From positions 1 to 64,000 of the forward strand of contig CAVONV010000022.1 of the NCBI GenBank assembly GCA_963697355.1: a stretch of DNA of 64,000 nucleotides. Reading direction: 5' to 3'. The stretch is from CAVONV01 sp963697355. GTDB taxonomy: Bacteria > Acidobacteriota > Vicinamibacteria > Marinacidobacterales > DATDRI01. Position 1 is the first letter of the stretch, and each line of letters opens with the position of its first letter. Position numbers and translations under genes: made by a program. Positions 27,901 through 36,196 of this stretch are shown one piece after another. The notes beneath the pieces were generated by a model that saw nothing but the letters and a program-made list of their open reading frames with translations, made no database searches and was not told the DNA's origin.

Positions 27901-28687
27901 TGATGGCCACAGCATGCCATTCGCCTTGTTGTGTGCCCATGGTGAGCGCGTGCATGCCGCCTGAATAGTAAATGAAGGGAAGGTAGGCCCAGCTGCTGTC
28001 ATTGGCGACGCCGACCACTTTTCCGTTGTTGTTGACGTCGTAAGAAATGCTGTATCCGTACTGGTACTGGGGCCACGTGTCGTCAAACGTTCCGAGATCT
28101 TGGATTCCGGATGAGTCATCGAATAGAAAGGCATGAAAGGGAGAAAAGTCACCGGCGTCGTTTGGGATATCCGCATAGCCGGTCACTTGGCCGAGATTGT
28201 TGATGTCGAAGGAGCGGCTGGCGTGTCCTTCCTGGCCCGTTGAGGAATTGACGAAGGTGCCGATGTCGAGGATGTAGTTATCGGAGCTGTTCCAGCGTAC
28301 CGCACGGACGTGTCCGCCCTCGTCGAAGGACAAGCCGGAAGCTAGACCGTCGTCGTTGACACCCCAGGCGCTGGATTCGCCGCTCAGGGTGGAAAGGAAC
28401 TGAGCGCCGGATACAGCATCCCATATGAAAGCCTGACGATTGATATCATTATTGCTAACGCCGTCTGCATTGCTGAAATGGCCGACGACCTGTCCGAGAT
28501 TGTTAATTCCGAGAGCTTTGCTCCGGATGTGACCGCCAGGTGGTATTATTGCTGTAACATCATATTCGCTGGTGCTTTGTGCCAGAATGACCGCGTTGGG
28601 ATTCTCGGCTCCGATGAAAATGGAAAGACCGAGAACCACTGTCCATAGTGCGATCGCCCCAATGCTCTTCGTAAACCTAATCGTCAT
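24968..28687 (-). pseudogene. Exported HAF-repeat protein with CarboxypepD_reg modules and four large tandem beta repeats (frameshifted)
   Basis: Start ATG 28687 with AGGGAGG upstream and a signal peptide (MTIRFTKSIGAIALWTVVLG...). Residues about 45-385 carry HAF-type repeats (INNLGQVVGHF, VNDDGLASG, INNLGQVTGYA, VNNNGKVVGVA, INDAGEIVGFG). Two CarboxypepD_reg-like modules follow (IAGTVTDTDTGSALPGVDVRVFD and a near copy). Then come four copies of a roughly 160-residue unit: EPVVWTNDVGVSV.GNSITKT, GWGNAGAASTRGLNGDGY, EFTVPADPGYVMFGLSNGD, IDFAFYTYPPTGRL, YAAGDTLRISLEAGTVKYYR. The unit looks like a concanavalin/SPRY-type sandwich. At least five frame changes occur, near 27265, 26985, 26425, 26285 and 25410, many at module borders. 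Function: probable surface adhesin or carbohydrate-binding protein. Confidence 0.75.
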
Positions 28688-28754
28688 GTTGTAGCCTCCC
28701 TACATGGTGTTTTTGTAACAGGAATCCGCGTAAATCCTTGTGATCTGGTGTGGT

Positions 28755-28816
28755 TGGGATAATCCCCCGCTCAATGTGGGAATAAACACACACCCGTTCG
28801 AAGCTTTTATTCAAAA
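28755..28816. promoter_or_regulatory. Conserved upstream element, copy A
   Basis: Contains AATCCCCCGCTCAATGTGGG and, 20 bases on, CCCGTTCGAAGCTTTTATT. A related block occurs at 32907-32965 before another exported protein gene. Here it lies about 70-130 bases upstream of the HAF-repeat gene. Whether it is a regulatory site or a repeat is not known. Confidence 0.4.
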
Positions 28817-28948
28817 ATGATCGATTAGCGTTTAAGAATATTGGGGGTATTACACCCCACGACATGATCGAAAAACGAGGCGATTCAGCGCGGGTCGAGC
28901 CGCCACTTCGACGTGCAGCGATATAAAGACGTGTGGATGATTTGATTT

Positions 28949-29251
28949 TTCCCTTGCCCTTGCCCTTGCCCTTCCTGCCCTTGCCCTTGCCCTTGCCCTT
29001 GCCCTTGCCCTTGCCCTTGCCCTTGCCCTTGCCCTTGCCCTTGCCTGCCTTGCCCTTGCCCTTGCCCTTGCCCTTGCCCTTGCCCTTGCTCCTGCCCTTG
29101 CCCTTGCCCTTGCCCTTGCCCTTGCCCTTGCCCTTGCCCTTGCCCTTGCCCTTGCCCTTGCCCTTGCCCCTGCCTCTTGCCCTTGCCCTTGCCCTTGCCC
29201 TTGCCCTTGCCCTTGCCCTTGCCCTTGCCCCTGCCCGAGCCCCAGCCCGAG
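28949..29251 (-). repeat. Long hexanucleotide tract (GGGCAA)n, about 48 units
   Basis: Read on the plus strand as CCCTTG repeats, interrupted by a few CCTG and CTCTTG variants. It has the same unit as the 23.5-24.8 kb tracts but opposite orientation, and it ends in the same TCTCGGGC boundary word on the minus strand. It lies between the divergently transcribed HAF gene and phosphatase gene. The three frames would encode Pro-Leu, Ala-Leu or Cys-Pro dipeptide polymers; these are not considered genes. Confidence 0.92.
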
Positions 29252-29325
29252 AAATTATTGTTCGAAGTAATCCTATAGAATAGGCAACGGATTCAAAGGG
29301 ATGGGTTTTCTAGGAGTGAATGATC

Positions 29326-30303
29326 ATGGTTAATGTTGGCGAGAGACTTGGAGTCCGTTGGTCGTTTGTTTTCGTGTTGCACCTCATTGCGGCGGCGTCA
29401 TTGATGAATTGCCAGCCGAGCGAGACGCCTTCTGATGTAGAGCCGTTGGAGCTCGATCTACCGACACGATTTCCTGGCGCAGACCGGGTGGTCGCTATTG
29501 GGGATCTCCACGGCGATCTCGAAGCCACTCGTGCCGTACTGCGTCTTGCCGGTGCTATCGACGATCAAGATCGATGGATTGGTGGAAACCTCGTCGTCGT
29601 ACAGACCGGAGACATCTTGGACCGGGGAGGCGATGAGCTCGAGATCCTTACGTTGCTCGAAGATCTGGCCAATGAGGCTCGGACTGCGGGTGGCGCGGTG
29701 CACGCTCTCAACGGCAACCATGAGATCATGAATGTGAAGCTCGACTTGCGCTATGTGACTCTCGAAGGGTTTCTGGATTTCCTGCCGACGCCTTTGACCG
29801 AATCAGACACGGTCGTGCCCGAGATGGTCGTGAGCGGCGTGGAAGGGCGCATCAAAGCCTTTCGTCCGGGCGGGCCCGTTGCGCTTCGTTTGGCCGAGCG
29901 CAATGTGGTCGCCATTGTTGGTGACACGGTGTTCGTCCACGGGGGTGTGGTTCCTCACGTGGCCGAGTACGGGATAGAGCGACTGAATCAAGAATCACGA
30001 GCTTGGATGCGAAAGGAGAGCACCTGTCCTCCCGTCGAGCTACTTGCCGAGGACGGGCCGGTTTGGAGCCGACATTACTCGCGTGAGGTGGACGAAGGGG
30101 ACTGCCGTTTGCTCGACCAGGCTCTCGAGATGTTGAATGCGAAGCGAATGGTCGTCGGGCATACGGTTCAGGACGCCGGCATGACGTCGGCTTGCGAAGG
30201 AAAAGTCTGGCGAATCGATGTCGGCCTGGCGGAGCATTATGGAGGCACTCCCGCCGTGCTGGAGCTATCCGGCGATAGCGTCCAGGTTTTGGCACGGGAG
30301 TAA
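29326..30303 (+). CDS. PPP-family metallophosphatase, Shewanella-like, lipoprotein or exported
   Basis: 325 residues from ATG 29326; another ATG lies six bases earlier. The signal segment ends HLIAAASLMNC, a possible lipobox. Phosphatase motifs in order: GDLHGD, GDILDRGG, GNHE, a His in VFVHGGVVPH, and VVGHTVQ. This is the full five-motif set of the PPP superfamily in the Shelph/bacterial branch, whose members hydrolyse phosphoproteins or nucleotides. The C-terminal WRIDVGLAEHYGGTPAVLEL is typical of Shelphs. The gene starts about 75 bases after the 300-base repeat tract, so that tract lies in or next to its promoter. Confidence 0.87.
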   Translation: MVNVGERLGVRWSFVFVLHLIAAASLMNCQPSETPSDVEPLELDLPTRFPGADRVVAIGDLHGDLEATRAVLRLAGAIDDQDRWIGGNLVVVQTGDILDRGGDELEILTLLEDLANEARTAGGAVHALNGNHEIMNVKLDLRYVTLEGFLDFLPTPLTESDTVVPEMVVSGVEGRIKAFRPGGPVALRLAERNVVAIVGDTVFVHGGVVPHVAEYGIERLNQESRAWMRKESTCPPVELLAEDGPVWSRHYSREVDEGDCRLLDQALEMLNAKRMVVGHTVQDAGMTSACEGKVWRIDVGLAEHYGGTPAVLELSGDSVQVLARE

Positions 30304-30376
30304 GAAAAAGGCGGGACAGTCTTCGATGAATCGGAGATTCACCCGAATTACCACCCACAAACCTGTGGAGATGCTT

Positions 30377-30411
30377 CGGGCATGGGCAGGGGCACGGGCA
30401 GGGGCAGGGGA
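30377..30411 (+). repeat. Short hexanucleotide tract (GGGCAG/GGGCAC)n
   Basis: About five units after CTTCGGGCAT. It lies in the gap between the phosphatase and the PilZ gene, both of which end here. Confidence 0.8.
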
Positions 30412-30476
30412 GAATCAATCAATCCGGAGATTCATTCGTGACCATGAAGAGAATGAATCTTCATATCAGGTCCCAG

Positions 30477-31649
30477 TCAGTCCTCTGTGAGATAGGGGTC
30501 GCTATTCCAACGTTGCGTCGCGGTGTCTAGACCCAGGCTGTTGCTGAGCCGGCTGTAAACGTCTCTTCCTCTGATGACGTATTGCGAGGTTTCTGCGGCG
30601 ATGCGAGAGCTTCTCTGTCGATAGAGGCGTGCGTTGCGCGTGCCACCGTTGTACTCTGCCAGGACCATTTCGATGTCACCCTTATGGATGGAGTGCAGCA
30701 TATCTAGGTACAGTGCTGCCAGAGCGGTGTTTTTCTCAGGGTCGTATAGCATATCGTCCGAGTAGCTCCAGTCGAGCTCCTGTGCGAGCAAGCGCCCCGT
30801 TGCCGGCCAGATCTGGTAAAGCCCTTTTGCATTGGCGTGACTCGTGGCGAAGGGATTGTACCGACTTTCTATGATGCCGATGGACAAGAACAAGATGGGA
30901 TCGATCGAAGGGTACTTGTTCGAAGATTCTTGAAGGAGTTGAGCGTAGCGGTAGGCATCGTCTGGATCCAGATCGGGATTGGTTCTGAGGATCTCGTCCT
31001 GGATGGCTTGGACCAGATGCTGCTGCTTGGCCTCGAAGTTCATTGTTGTTTCGAGCCAGTGGGTCTTCTTCTCGAAGTGGGTCGCTGATGTTCGAACCCG
31101 TTCCTCAGCCACTGAGCTCCATCGGTCGGTTCCACCAATGCAGAAGATCAACGGGACGCATACGCCAAGAATGGCAATCCGGTACCGTCGCGACTGTTTT
31201 TGTTCGGCTAGCTGGTAGGCTGAGACTTTTTGGCTGATTCTTCTTTTTTGTTCCAGTTTGATGCGCTGGGATTCCGGTAGCGTTGCGAGTCGCACACCAT
31301 GAAGAAACCCGTCCTGGTTTCCGTCCAGCGGGAATCCTCCCCGATGCCAGACGACTTCCCCATCCGCCATGAAATAGCTCGGATAAGGATGGTGACCGAT
31401 GCCGAGGCACACCTGTCGGCCCACATCAAAGAACCTGTCTGAGACCACACAGGCTCCCACCTCCGATAAGTTCAGGATAGTCCCGTAGGCCCGCTGTAGC
31501 TCCCGATTGTCGAGGGATACCATGATGAGCTTCGAGGTGGGGGAATCACTATCCCAAGGCACGAATCGGGACGCGGCTCGTCTATCCTCAACGGATGGGT
31601 TGTTGTGATCGTTGTCCTTGCCGGCTCTTCTCGCGATCCATCTCCCCAT
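30477..31649 (-). CDS. PilZ domain - TM - lytic transglycosylase fusion
   Basis: A 390-residue protein. Residues about 20-130 are a PilZ domain: RRAASR (residues 23-28, the RxxxR motif) and NLSEVG (60-65, the D/NxSxxG motif) are the cyclic-di-GMP ligands. Residues about 157-173 form one transmembrane helix (IAILGVCVPLIFCIGG). Residues about 240-370 are a soluble lytic transglycosylase domain with catalytic Glu261 in GIIESRYNP, then AKGLYQI and VLAEYNGG. Topology would put PilZ in the cytoplasm and the peptidoglycan-cleaving domain in the periplasm, so the second messenger could control wall cleavage across the membrane. The domains are clear; the control model is inferred. Confidence 0.88.
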   Translation of the reverse strand: MGRWIARRAGKDNDHNNPSVEDRRAASRFVPWDSDSPTSKLIMVSLDNRELQRAYGTILNLSEVGACVVSDRFFDVGRQVCLGIGHHPYPSYFMADGEVVWHRGGFPLDGNQDGFLHGVRLATLPESQRIKLEQKRRISQKVSAYQLAEQKQSRRYRIAILGVCVPLIFCIGGTDRWSSVAEERVRTSATHFEKKTHWLETTMNFEAKQQHLVQAIQDEILRTNPDLDPDDAYRYAQLLQESSNKYPSIDPILFLSIGIIESRYNPFATSHANAKGLYQIWPATGRLLAQELDWSYSDDMLYDPEKNTALAALYLDMLHSIHKGDIEMVLAEYNGGTRNARLYRQRSSRIAAETSQYVIRGRDVYSRLSNSLGLDTATQRWNSDPYLTED

Positions 31650-31788
31650 ACCACACTCCTATTAAGGGAGCAGGTTGGGGATTACGCCAAGAAACTAGAT
31701 TGGGGGATAAGTAAGAATGCCTTGTTTTGGCCGCGTCGTCAAGTCTCATTCACGAAACGGCGGGCTGGTTGAGACCGAGTGGTGTGTG

Positions 31789-32475
31789 TCAGCTCGATCC
31801 TGCACTTTGCCAAACGGCCCAACCGTAGCAACCCGAGTTATAGGTCAAGCTCGACAACTCCTGCGGCGTTGGAGGCACTTCGCAACAGTCCACGGAGCCG
31901 GCGTTCGTTCCGCGTTTGAGATTGTCGTCACAGGTTGATTCTCGCCCCCTGCTGATTAGGACGTTTTCTCCACCCGAAGCCTGAAAAACCAGCCAGTAGA
32001 AATCGCCTTCGGTAATGGTGCGGTCCGTGTGGACAGTGTCCAGCAGGAATAGATGGTATTTTTCGTTTCCCACAACCGTCCAGTCGTAGTTGGGGACGTA
32101 TCCGCTCACTTTGAGTGGGCCGATGGTCCCGTTGTTGTCTTCGTATACCGCGTATCCCACTTCGTTGTCGGTTTCCCGGCCCGAGGCGAATCCCCACAGA
32201 AAAGCCCGGAAAATATCGGCACTTCCCGAAGCTTCCGCGCGGACTCTAAACGTTTTCCATACGTGGTCATTCAACGGTGCTCCGGCATAGCCGTTGACTT
32301 CGGGATATCCCACGAGCTGGCGTAGAGGATCGAGGTTTGGAGTCGATGTCGGAGCCTGGGGCGCCGTGGTCGTTGTGGTTGTTGGAGTGGTGGCGGTCGG
32401 AGGGGGCGTTGAACCGTTACCACAAACCACCAGGAGAAGGCCCGCCGCCAGGCCCATAGGAATTTTGCCGCGCAC
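31789..32475 (-). CDS. Lipoprotein of unknown function with Thr/Pro linker
   Basis: The start is taken as GTG 32475 because AGGAGGTGCAGT lies directly upstream; 228 residues. The signal GKIPMGLAAGLLLVVC ends in a lipobox Cys. A low-complexity linker (TPPPTATTPTTTTTTAPQAP) tethers a globular domain from about residue 50: YPEVNGYAGAPLNDHVWKTF, YAVYEDNNGTIGPLKVSGYV, YDWTVVGNEKYHLFLLDTVH. Four Cys near the end (CDDN..., DCCEVPP, SGCYGW) may form disulphides. No family recognised. Monocistronic. Confidence 0.7.
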   Translation of the reverse strand: MRGKIPMGLAAGLLLVVCGNGSTPPPTATTPTTTTTTAPQAPTSTPNLDPLRQLVGYPEVNGYAGAPLNDHVWKTFRVRAEASGSADIFRAFLWGFASGRETDNEVGYAVYEDNNGTIGPLKVSGYVPNYDWTVVGNEKYHLFLLDTVHTDRTITEGDFYWLVFQASGGENVLISRGRESTCDDNLKRGTNAGSVDCCEVPPTPQELSSLTYNSGCYGWAVWQSAGSS

Positions 32476-32532
32476 ACTGCACCTCCTCGCGAAGTCGAGA
32501 TCGTTTCCAATCGCGACGCCGTCGCTCTTCAT

Positions 32533-33086
32533 CCGTCAGGCTGATTCTGGGGTGCACGGAAGGGGAAGACCACGGCGAGCAGTCCCAACCCCAGCACAGC
32601 CGTGACAGTCCTCTATAACTATATGTTGAGAATAATCCAGTGGGCCTTGATAGTCCAGTGACGGCTCTGGGTCGGCAGGGGGCTCTTTTTTCGTGCCGTA
32701 GGAAGATACCCACTTCGGTTTAACAGATTGTACAGTGGGTATGACACCACATGCACAGGCGCGGCTCTAAGTCTTCTGGAGTCGTGAATGTCGTTTTGTG
32801 TTTGTAAGAGGTTGTTATTAAAGTAGTAATAGGATTGGAGTTCTCGTGGATCTTTGGCGCCATCGGTTGGTGCTGCCTTTAGTGAGTGTATTTACCCACG
32901 TTATTTGTCGGGGGAATTCCCCCACTCAATGTAACAGTTATCTTTCCGTTCGACGTTTAAATTGGTTACCTGAGCGCGCCGTCGAGGTGACACATCATGA
33001 GTGAGGTTTGGATTGGTCGTACGAGGCGGACCACGGGATCCATCGTGGCCGCGGTCGTCGATCGCATTTTTCCCTCTGGAGACATC
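32533..33086. other. Intergenic region upstream of exported protein, with inverted repeat
   Basis: No gene seen. Holds a perfect 9-base inverted repeat, ATACCCACT at 32706-32714 and AGTGGGTAT at 32734-32742, separated by 19 bases. Further on is the conserved upstream element at 32907-32965. The region 32745-32900 is less GC-rich than its surroundings and could hold promoters. Confidence 0.5.
32907..32965. promoter_or_regulatory. Conserved upstream element, copy B
   Basis: The palindrome CGGGGGAATTCCCCC runs into ACTCAATGTAAC and is followed by CCGTTCGACGTTTAAA. It matches the order and wording of 28755-28816 (TCCCCCGCTCAATGT ... CCGTTCGAAGCTTTTA). It lies about 120 bases before the start of the exported protein at 33087. 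Confidence 0.4.
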
Positions 33087-34388
33087 ATGAATCATATGAA
33101 CGACTCGGATGGAACAGGTTTTTGGAATGGTACTTCTGCGTTTCGCGTTTTGTCGGTCTTATTATCAGTGTTCCTCCCGTTATCCGGCGCGCTGGCCCAA
33201 CCCACTGTTACAGGCACGAGCGGGGAGTGGGAGCATGGAAGAAGCGTGACGATCGTGGGAGGTGGGTTCGGCATCAAGAATCCCGCTGCTCCTTTGTGGT
33301 GGGACGACGGCGAAGGGCAAGTTCTCAACAACCACAGCGTCGTGCGCTCGAGATACAACGATGCTTGGCCGCGTAGTGTTACCCAAGACGGTGGCGCATC
33401 CAATATTCAGTATCGTGCCTCCGGGCATCGGGGAGTCGGTACACCGCACAAATTCAGCGACACTTTTATCACCGGTTGCCATGACGACCAAGGCGAGTGT
33501 CTGGGCGGTGAAGTAGGGCAGAATGTCGGTCTCACCGTGAGCGACGGCAACAGGCACGAGAAATGGTATGTGAGCTACTATCTTAGGTTGGACCCGGCCT
33601 GGCCGATAGGAGGGGGCAACTACAAGTATTTCAATTGGGAAACGACCTCTCCGTACCTCATGTACTCGAATCCCTTCTGCTACGACAACGTCAATGGATG
33701 TACGGGCGGATATCTCGACGGCAGGCGTGCTCCTGACTGCAAGGAATCCTGGTGGGGGAGCCCACAGCTTGTGCAAGTGCTGGATATGAATACCTGTGGT
33801 GACTGGTTGTGGGATCACGACCCGTCTCTTTATGGTGGTCCTGTCGTTACAGGCGATCGTGGTGTCGCCAACCCTGCTCATGGTTGGATCAAGGAAGAGC
33901 ACATCCTGTCGACGGCCAACAGTCCGTATTTGTTCTATCAGACGCTTGTGAACAACGTGGCGATGCTCGACACGACCCGAGATGAAGAGGGTGATTGTCG
34001 GCATTCTGACCGGGGTGCGAATCCGTTTGGTGGCGTGACGATGGGCGGTTTCTGGAAGGGCGGAATGTGCGGCAACAATCAAGACGATTTGGATGACAAC
34101 GCTTGCCGGTACTTTGACGACGTGTACGTTGACTCGACGCTATCCCGCGTGATTCTGTGCGACGCGCCCAACTACAACTCGTGCCGAATCCTCGAGCCGC
34201 AACCCCCAACCGCCTGGACCGGCAACTCGATTGTCATCAAGGTGAATCAAGGGGCGCTCGGTCAGACGGCGTATCTGTATGTGTTCGACGCCAACAACAA
34301 TCACAACGCCACCGGATATCCCATCCAGTTCGGCCAAAGCGGCGGCCAATTGGTCTTCCCTCCCGCCAATCTGAAGATCGGACGTTAG
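33087..34388 (+). CDS. Exported protein of unknown function with IPT/TIG-like N-terminus
   Basis: 433 residues from ATG 33087, chosen because GGAGAC precedes it and a signal peptide ending in ALAQ follows (FRVLSVLLSVFLPLSGALAQ). The first mature domain, TVTGTSGEWEHGRSVTIVGG, resembles an IPT/TIG fold. The central part has many aromatic residues and Cys pairs (FCYDNVNGC, CKESWWGS, MNTCGDWLW) and a NYKYFNWETTSPYL stretch. A final block CRYFDDVYVDSTLSRVILCD precedes a beta domain. It looks like a secreted carbohydrate-active or binding protein, but no catalytic family is recognised. Confidence 0.75.
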   Translation: MNHMNDSDGTGFWNGTSAFRVLSVLLSVFLPLSGALAQPTVTGTSGEWEHGRSVTIVGGGFGIKNPAAPLWWDDGEGQVLNNHSVVRSRYNDAWPRSVTQDGGASNIQYRASGHRGVGTPHKFSDTFITGCHDDQGECLGGEVGQNVGLTVSDGNRHEKWYVSYYLRLDPAWPIGGGNYKYFNWETTSPYLMYSNPFCYDNVNGCTGGYLDGRRAPDCKESWWGSPQLVQVLDMNTCGDWLWDHDPSLYGGPVVTGDRGVANPAHGWIKEEHILSTANSPYLFYQTLVNNVAMLDTTRDEEGDCRHSDRGANPFGGVTMGGFWKGGMCGNNQDDLDDNACRYFDDVYVDSTLSRVILCDAPNYNSCRILEPQPPTAWTGNSIVIKVNQGALGQTAYLYVFDANNNHNATGYPIQFGQSGGQLVFPPANLKIGR

Positions 34389-34394
34389 GAATAC

Positions 34395-34453
34395 GGGTGA
34401 CAGTCACCACTTAGATTATTGATGTTGAGTTTCTTATCGTGGTGGCTGTCACC
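34395..34453 (+). repeat. REPIN-like element, family B, copy (GGTGACAGTCACC type)
   Basis: A pair of inverted palindromes, GGTGACAGTCACC and GGTGGCTGTCACC, flank an AT-rich spacer. A family-A element follows six bases later. The same B-then-A order recurs at 36300-36442. Confidence 0.85.
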
Positions 34454-35136
34454 AATCGAGTTTCCACAATTTCCGAACGCCTGGAGTCTGACCCCATTCC
34501 GAACGCGTTATCAGAAACGAGAGGGCTCTTGAGAAGGGCACGGGCCCAAAGCTTCAGTTTTTCTTTTCCAACGCCGGCGGTTGCCGTCGGGACTGATGGG
34601 TGGGAGGTTCGTTCGAGAAAATCAACGAAGTAGCCCATTTCCAGGAGGCGCTCCACCAGCGAGCGGTACAAGGACTCTTCCATTGACGGTTTTCGGGACA
34701 ACACCCACAAGTATCGTCCGTCGGAGTCGCCGACTACAGAGTATTGATAGTCCTTGTCCAAGATGAGAATCCAGTAGTCTCCCCACGGCGCAAGAGGAAA
34801 GAACTTGACCTGGAGTTTCGATGGCGTGTTGGGATCCGCTACTCGGGCTTTTCCTTTGGCTTCTTTGACCTCCCCATTTTTCGATACACACCGATTGAGA
34901 ACACTGATGAGACCGTCGTCTCGCAACTCGTAGGTTGCCGTGGTCTCTGAGCAGTCCTTCTGGAAACGGTTGGGAAACTTCGCAATCTCGTACCAAAGTC
35001 CAGCGTAGCGTTCGAGCTCGACATTTTGAACGGTCTCAGGCACGGTCGGGCTATCTCTTCTAATCGGATCGCTTCCACAGGCGGTGGTAAGAATGATCGA
35101 AACCGCCGATACGGCGGTGATGACTAACGAGCGCAT
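34411..35136 (-). CDS. blc: Blc-type lipocalin lipoprotein with repeat-derived C-terminal tail
   Basis: Starts at ATG 35136 (MRSLVITAVSAVSIILTTAC, lipobox Cys20). Lipocalin signatures: ELERYAGLWYEIAKFPNRFQ (the GxW block), TATYELRDDGLISVLNRC, then GDYWILILDKDYQYSVVGD and RYLWVLSRKPSMEE. Homologues end near here (about 175-185 residues). This protein runs about 60 residues further: KEKLKLWARALLKS, then codons supplied by repeat families A and B (34506 down to 34411). The original stop was probably lost or displaced when the repeats inserted. Blc binds lysophospholipids at the outer membrane. It lies 20 bases downstream of the sigma-factor gene on the same strand. Confidence 0.85.
   Translation of the reverse strand: MRSLVITAVSAVSIILTTACGSDPIRRDSPTVPETVQNVELERYAGLWYEIAKFPNRFQKDCSETTATYELRDDGLISVLNRCVSKNGEVKEAKGKARVADPNTPSKLQVKFFPLAPWGDYWILILDKDYQYSVVGDSDGRYLWVLSRKPSMEESLYRSLVERLLEMGYFVDFLERTSHPSVPTATAGVGKEKLKLWARALLKSPLVSDNAFGMGSDSRRSEIVETRLVTATTIRNSTSII
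34459..34506 (+). repeat. REP-like element, family A, copy 6 (inside lipocalin reading frame)
   Basis: AGTTTCCACAATTTCCGAAC arm, CTGGAGTCTGACCCC core with one change, then ATTCCGAACGCG. It overlaps the 3' part of the lipocalin reading frame. Confidence 0.85.
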
Positions 35137-35156
35137 ACTCACGAAGAAGCCTCCTT

Positions 35157-36131
35157 TTAGTTCCTTAAGTAATCGTTCAAGCCGCGGCGCTCGCTCATCG
35201 CTCGCAACCGCCGGAGCGCATCGACCTCGAGTTGACGGACACGTTCGCGGGTGAGATTGAGAGTATTGCCGATTTCCTCGAGGTTGTACTCGGAGCTGAA
35301 ACCGATACCATACCGCATCCGCATGATGAGTCGCTGGCGATGTGGGAGTATTTCGAGCGCCTGCTGAGTTTTTTCTCGCATATCGCGATCGACCACCACT
35401 TGCCAAGGAGATGTAGAGCTCTCGTCCGTCTGAAGCTCCCAGCGGGGGCTCCCGTCTTCGACGGCCAAAGCGTCCAATGACTCGAGCTGCGGGATCGCCT
35501 TGAGGGAAGCATCGACTTGTTTGGCCGGCGCCCCCACGGCCTTCGAGATTTCCTTGATGGTGGGTCGGCGTTGGAGCTGTTCCTCCAAGCGCCCCTGTGC
35601 TCGGGTAGCCACGCGGGCGAGCTCCAGCTTGTTGATGGGAACTTTGATCGTTCGGGACTTTTGCGACAGTGCGCGTGTGATGGCTTGTCGGATCCACCAA
35701 GTTGCGTAGGTCGAGAACTTCAGGTTCCGTCTGGGGTCGAACTTCTCGACCGCCTGCATGAGTCCGATGTTGCCTTCCTGGACGAGGTCGCCCAAATCGA
35801 GGCCCATGTTCTGGTAGCGTTTGGCGATTGAAACGACGAGTCTCAGATTGCTTTCGATCATTTTTTGGCGAGAGCTATAGAAGCTCTTTCGGGCGGCGTT
35901 GGCCTCCGTTCGCGTAGTAGGCTTCTTTAGTTGGCGTTCCGAGCTCTGCATGGCTCGAGCGACCTTTTGCTCCTTTTCTCGATTGAGTAGGGGATACCGG
36001 TGGGTTTCCTTCAGGTACAGTCCCAAGGTGTCGATATCCACACCCGCTATGCTGTGGTGATCGCGCTCTTCTGACTCCGTCTCGACGGCATCGAGTCGGA
36101 TATCCTCGTATCTGTCTGAAGCCATCTTCAT
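35157..36131 (-). CDS. RNA polymerase sigma factor, RpoD/RpoS-like group 2
   Basis: 324 residues from ATG 36131, chosen because GAGAGGAC lies upstream; an earlier ATG is at 36152. Region 1.2 is DTLGLYLKETHRYPLLNREKE. Region 2 is NLRLVVSIAKRYQNMGLDLG, then DLVQEGNIGLMQAVEKFDP and FSTYATWWIRQAITRAL (-10 recognition). Region 3 follows, and region 4 is LEEIGNTLNLTRERVRQLEV with a 4.2 HTH. No long 1.1 region is present, so it is an alternative (stationary-phase or stress-like) sigma rather than the housekeeping one. It is transcribed from a near-consensus promoter at 36168-36196 and is probably co-transcribed with the lipocalin, an envelope-stress type association. Confidence 0.92.
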   Translation of the reverse strand: MKMASDRYEDIRLDAVETESEERDHHSIAGVDIDTLGLYLKETHRYPLLNREKEQKVARAMQSSERQLKKPTTRTEANAARKSFYSSRQKMIESNLRLVVSIAKRYQNMGLDLGDLVQEGNIGLMQAVEKFDPRRNLKFSTYATWWIRQAITRALSQKSRTIKVPINKLELARVATRAQGRLEEQLQRRPTIKEISKAVGAPAKQVDASLKAIPQLESLDALAVEDGSPRWELQTDESSTSPWQVVVDRDMREKTQQALEILPHRQRLIMRMRYGIGFSSEYNLEEIGNTLNLTRERVRQLEVDALRRLRAMSERRGLNDYLRN

Positions 36132-36167
36132 GTCCTCTCTTTCAAGTATCATAGGTTAATGATACAA

Positions 36168-36196
36168 AATATAGACAAGAGAGCGTCTTTTGTCAA
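36168..36196 (-). promoter_or_regulatory. Near-consensus sigma70 promoter for the sigma-factor gene
   Basis: On the minus strand TTGACA (36196-36191) and TATATT (36173-36168) are 17 bases apart. The surrounding 36155-36290 is markedly AT-rich for this window, consistent with a strong upstream (UP-like) promoter. Confidence 0.7.

Noticed and set aside
23911..29251. Long open frames through the GGGCAA/CCCTTG tracts encoding Pro-Leu, Ala-Leu or Gly-Gln dipeptide polymers
   Set aside because: A hexamer repeat lacks stops in all frames by composition; none has a ribosome site or a non-repeat domain.
35137..35700. Upstream extension of the lipocalin reading frame to 35700
   Set aside because: It overlaps the sigma-factor gene in another frame; the lipoprotein signal at 35136 is the natural start.
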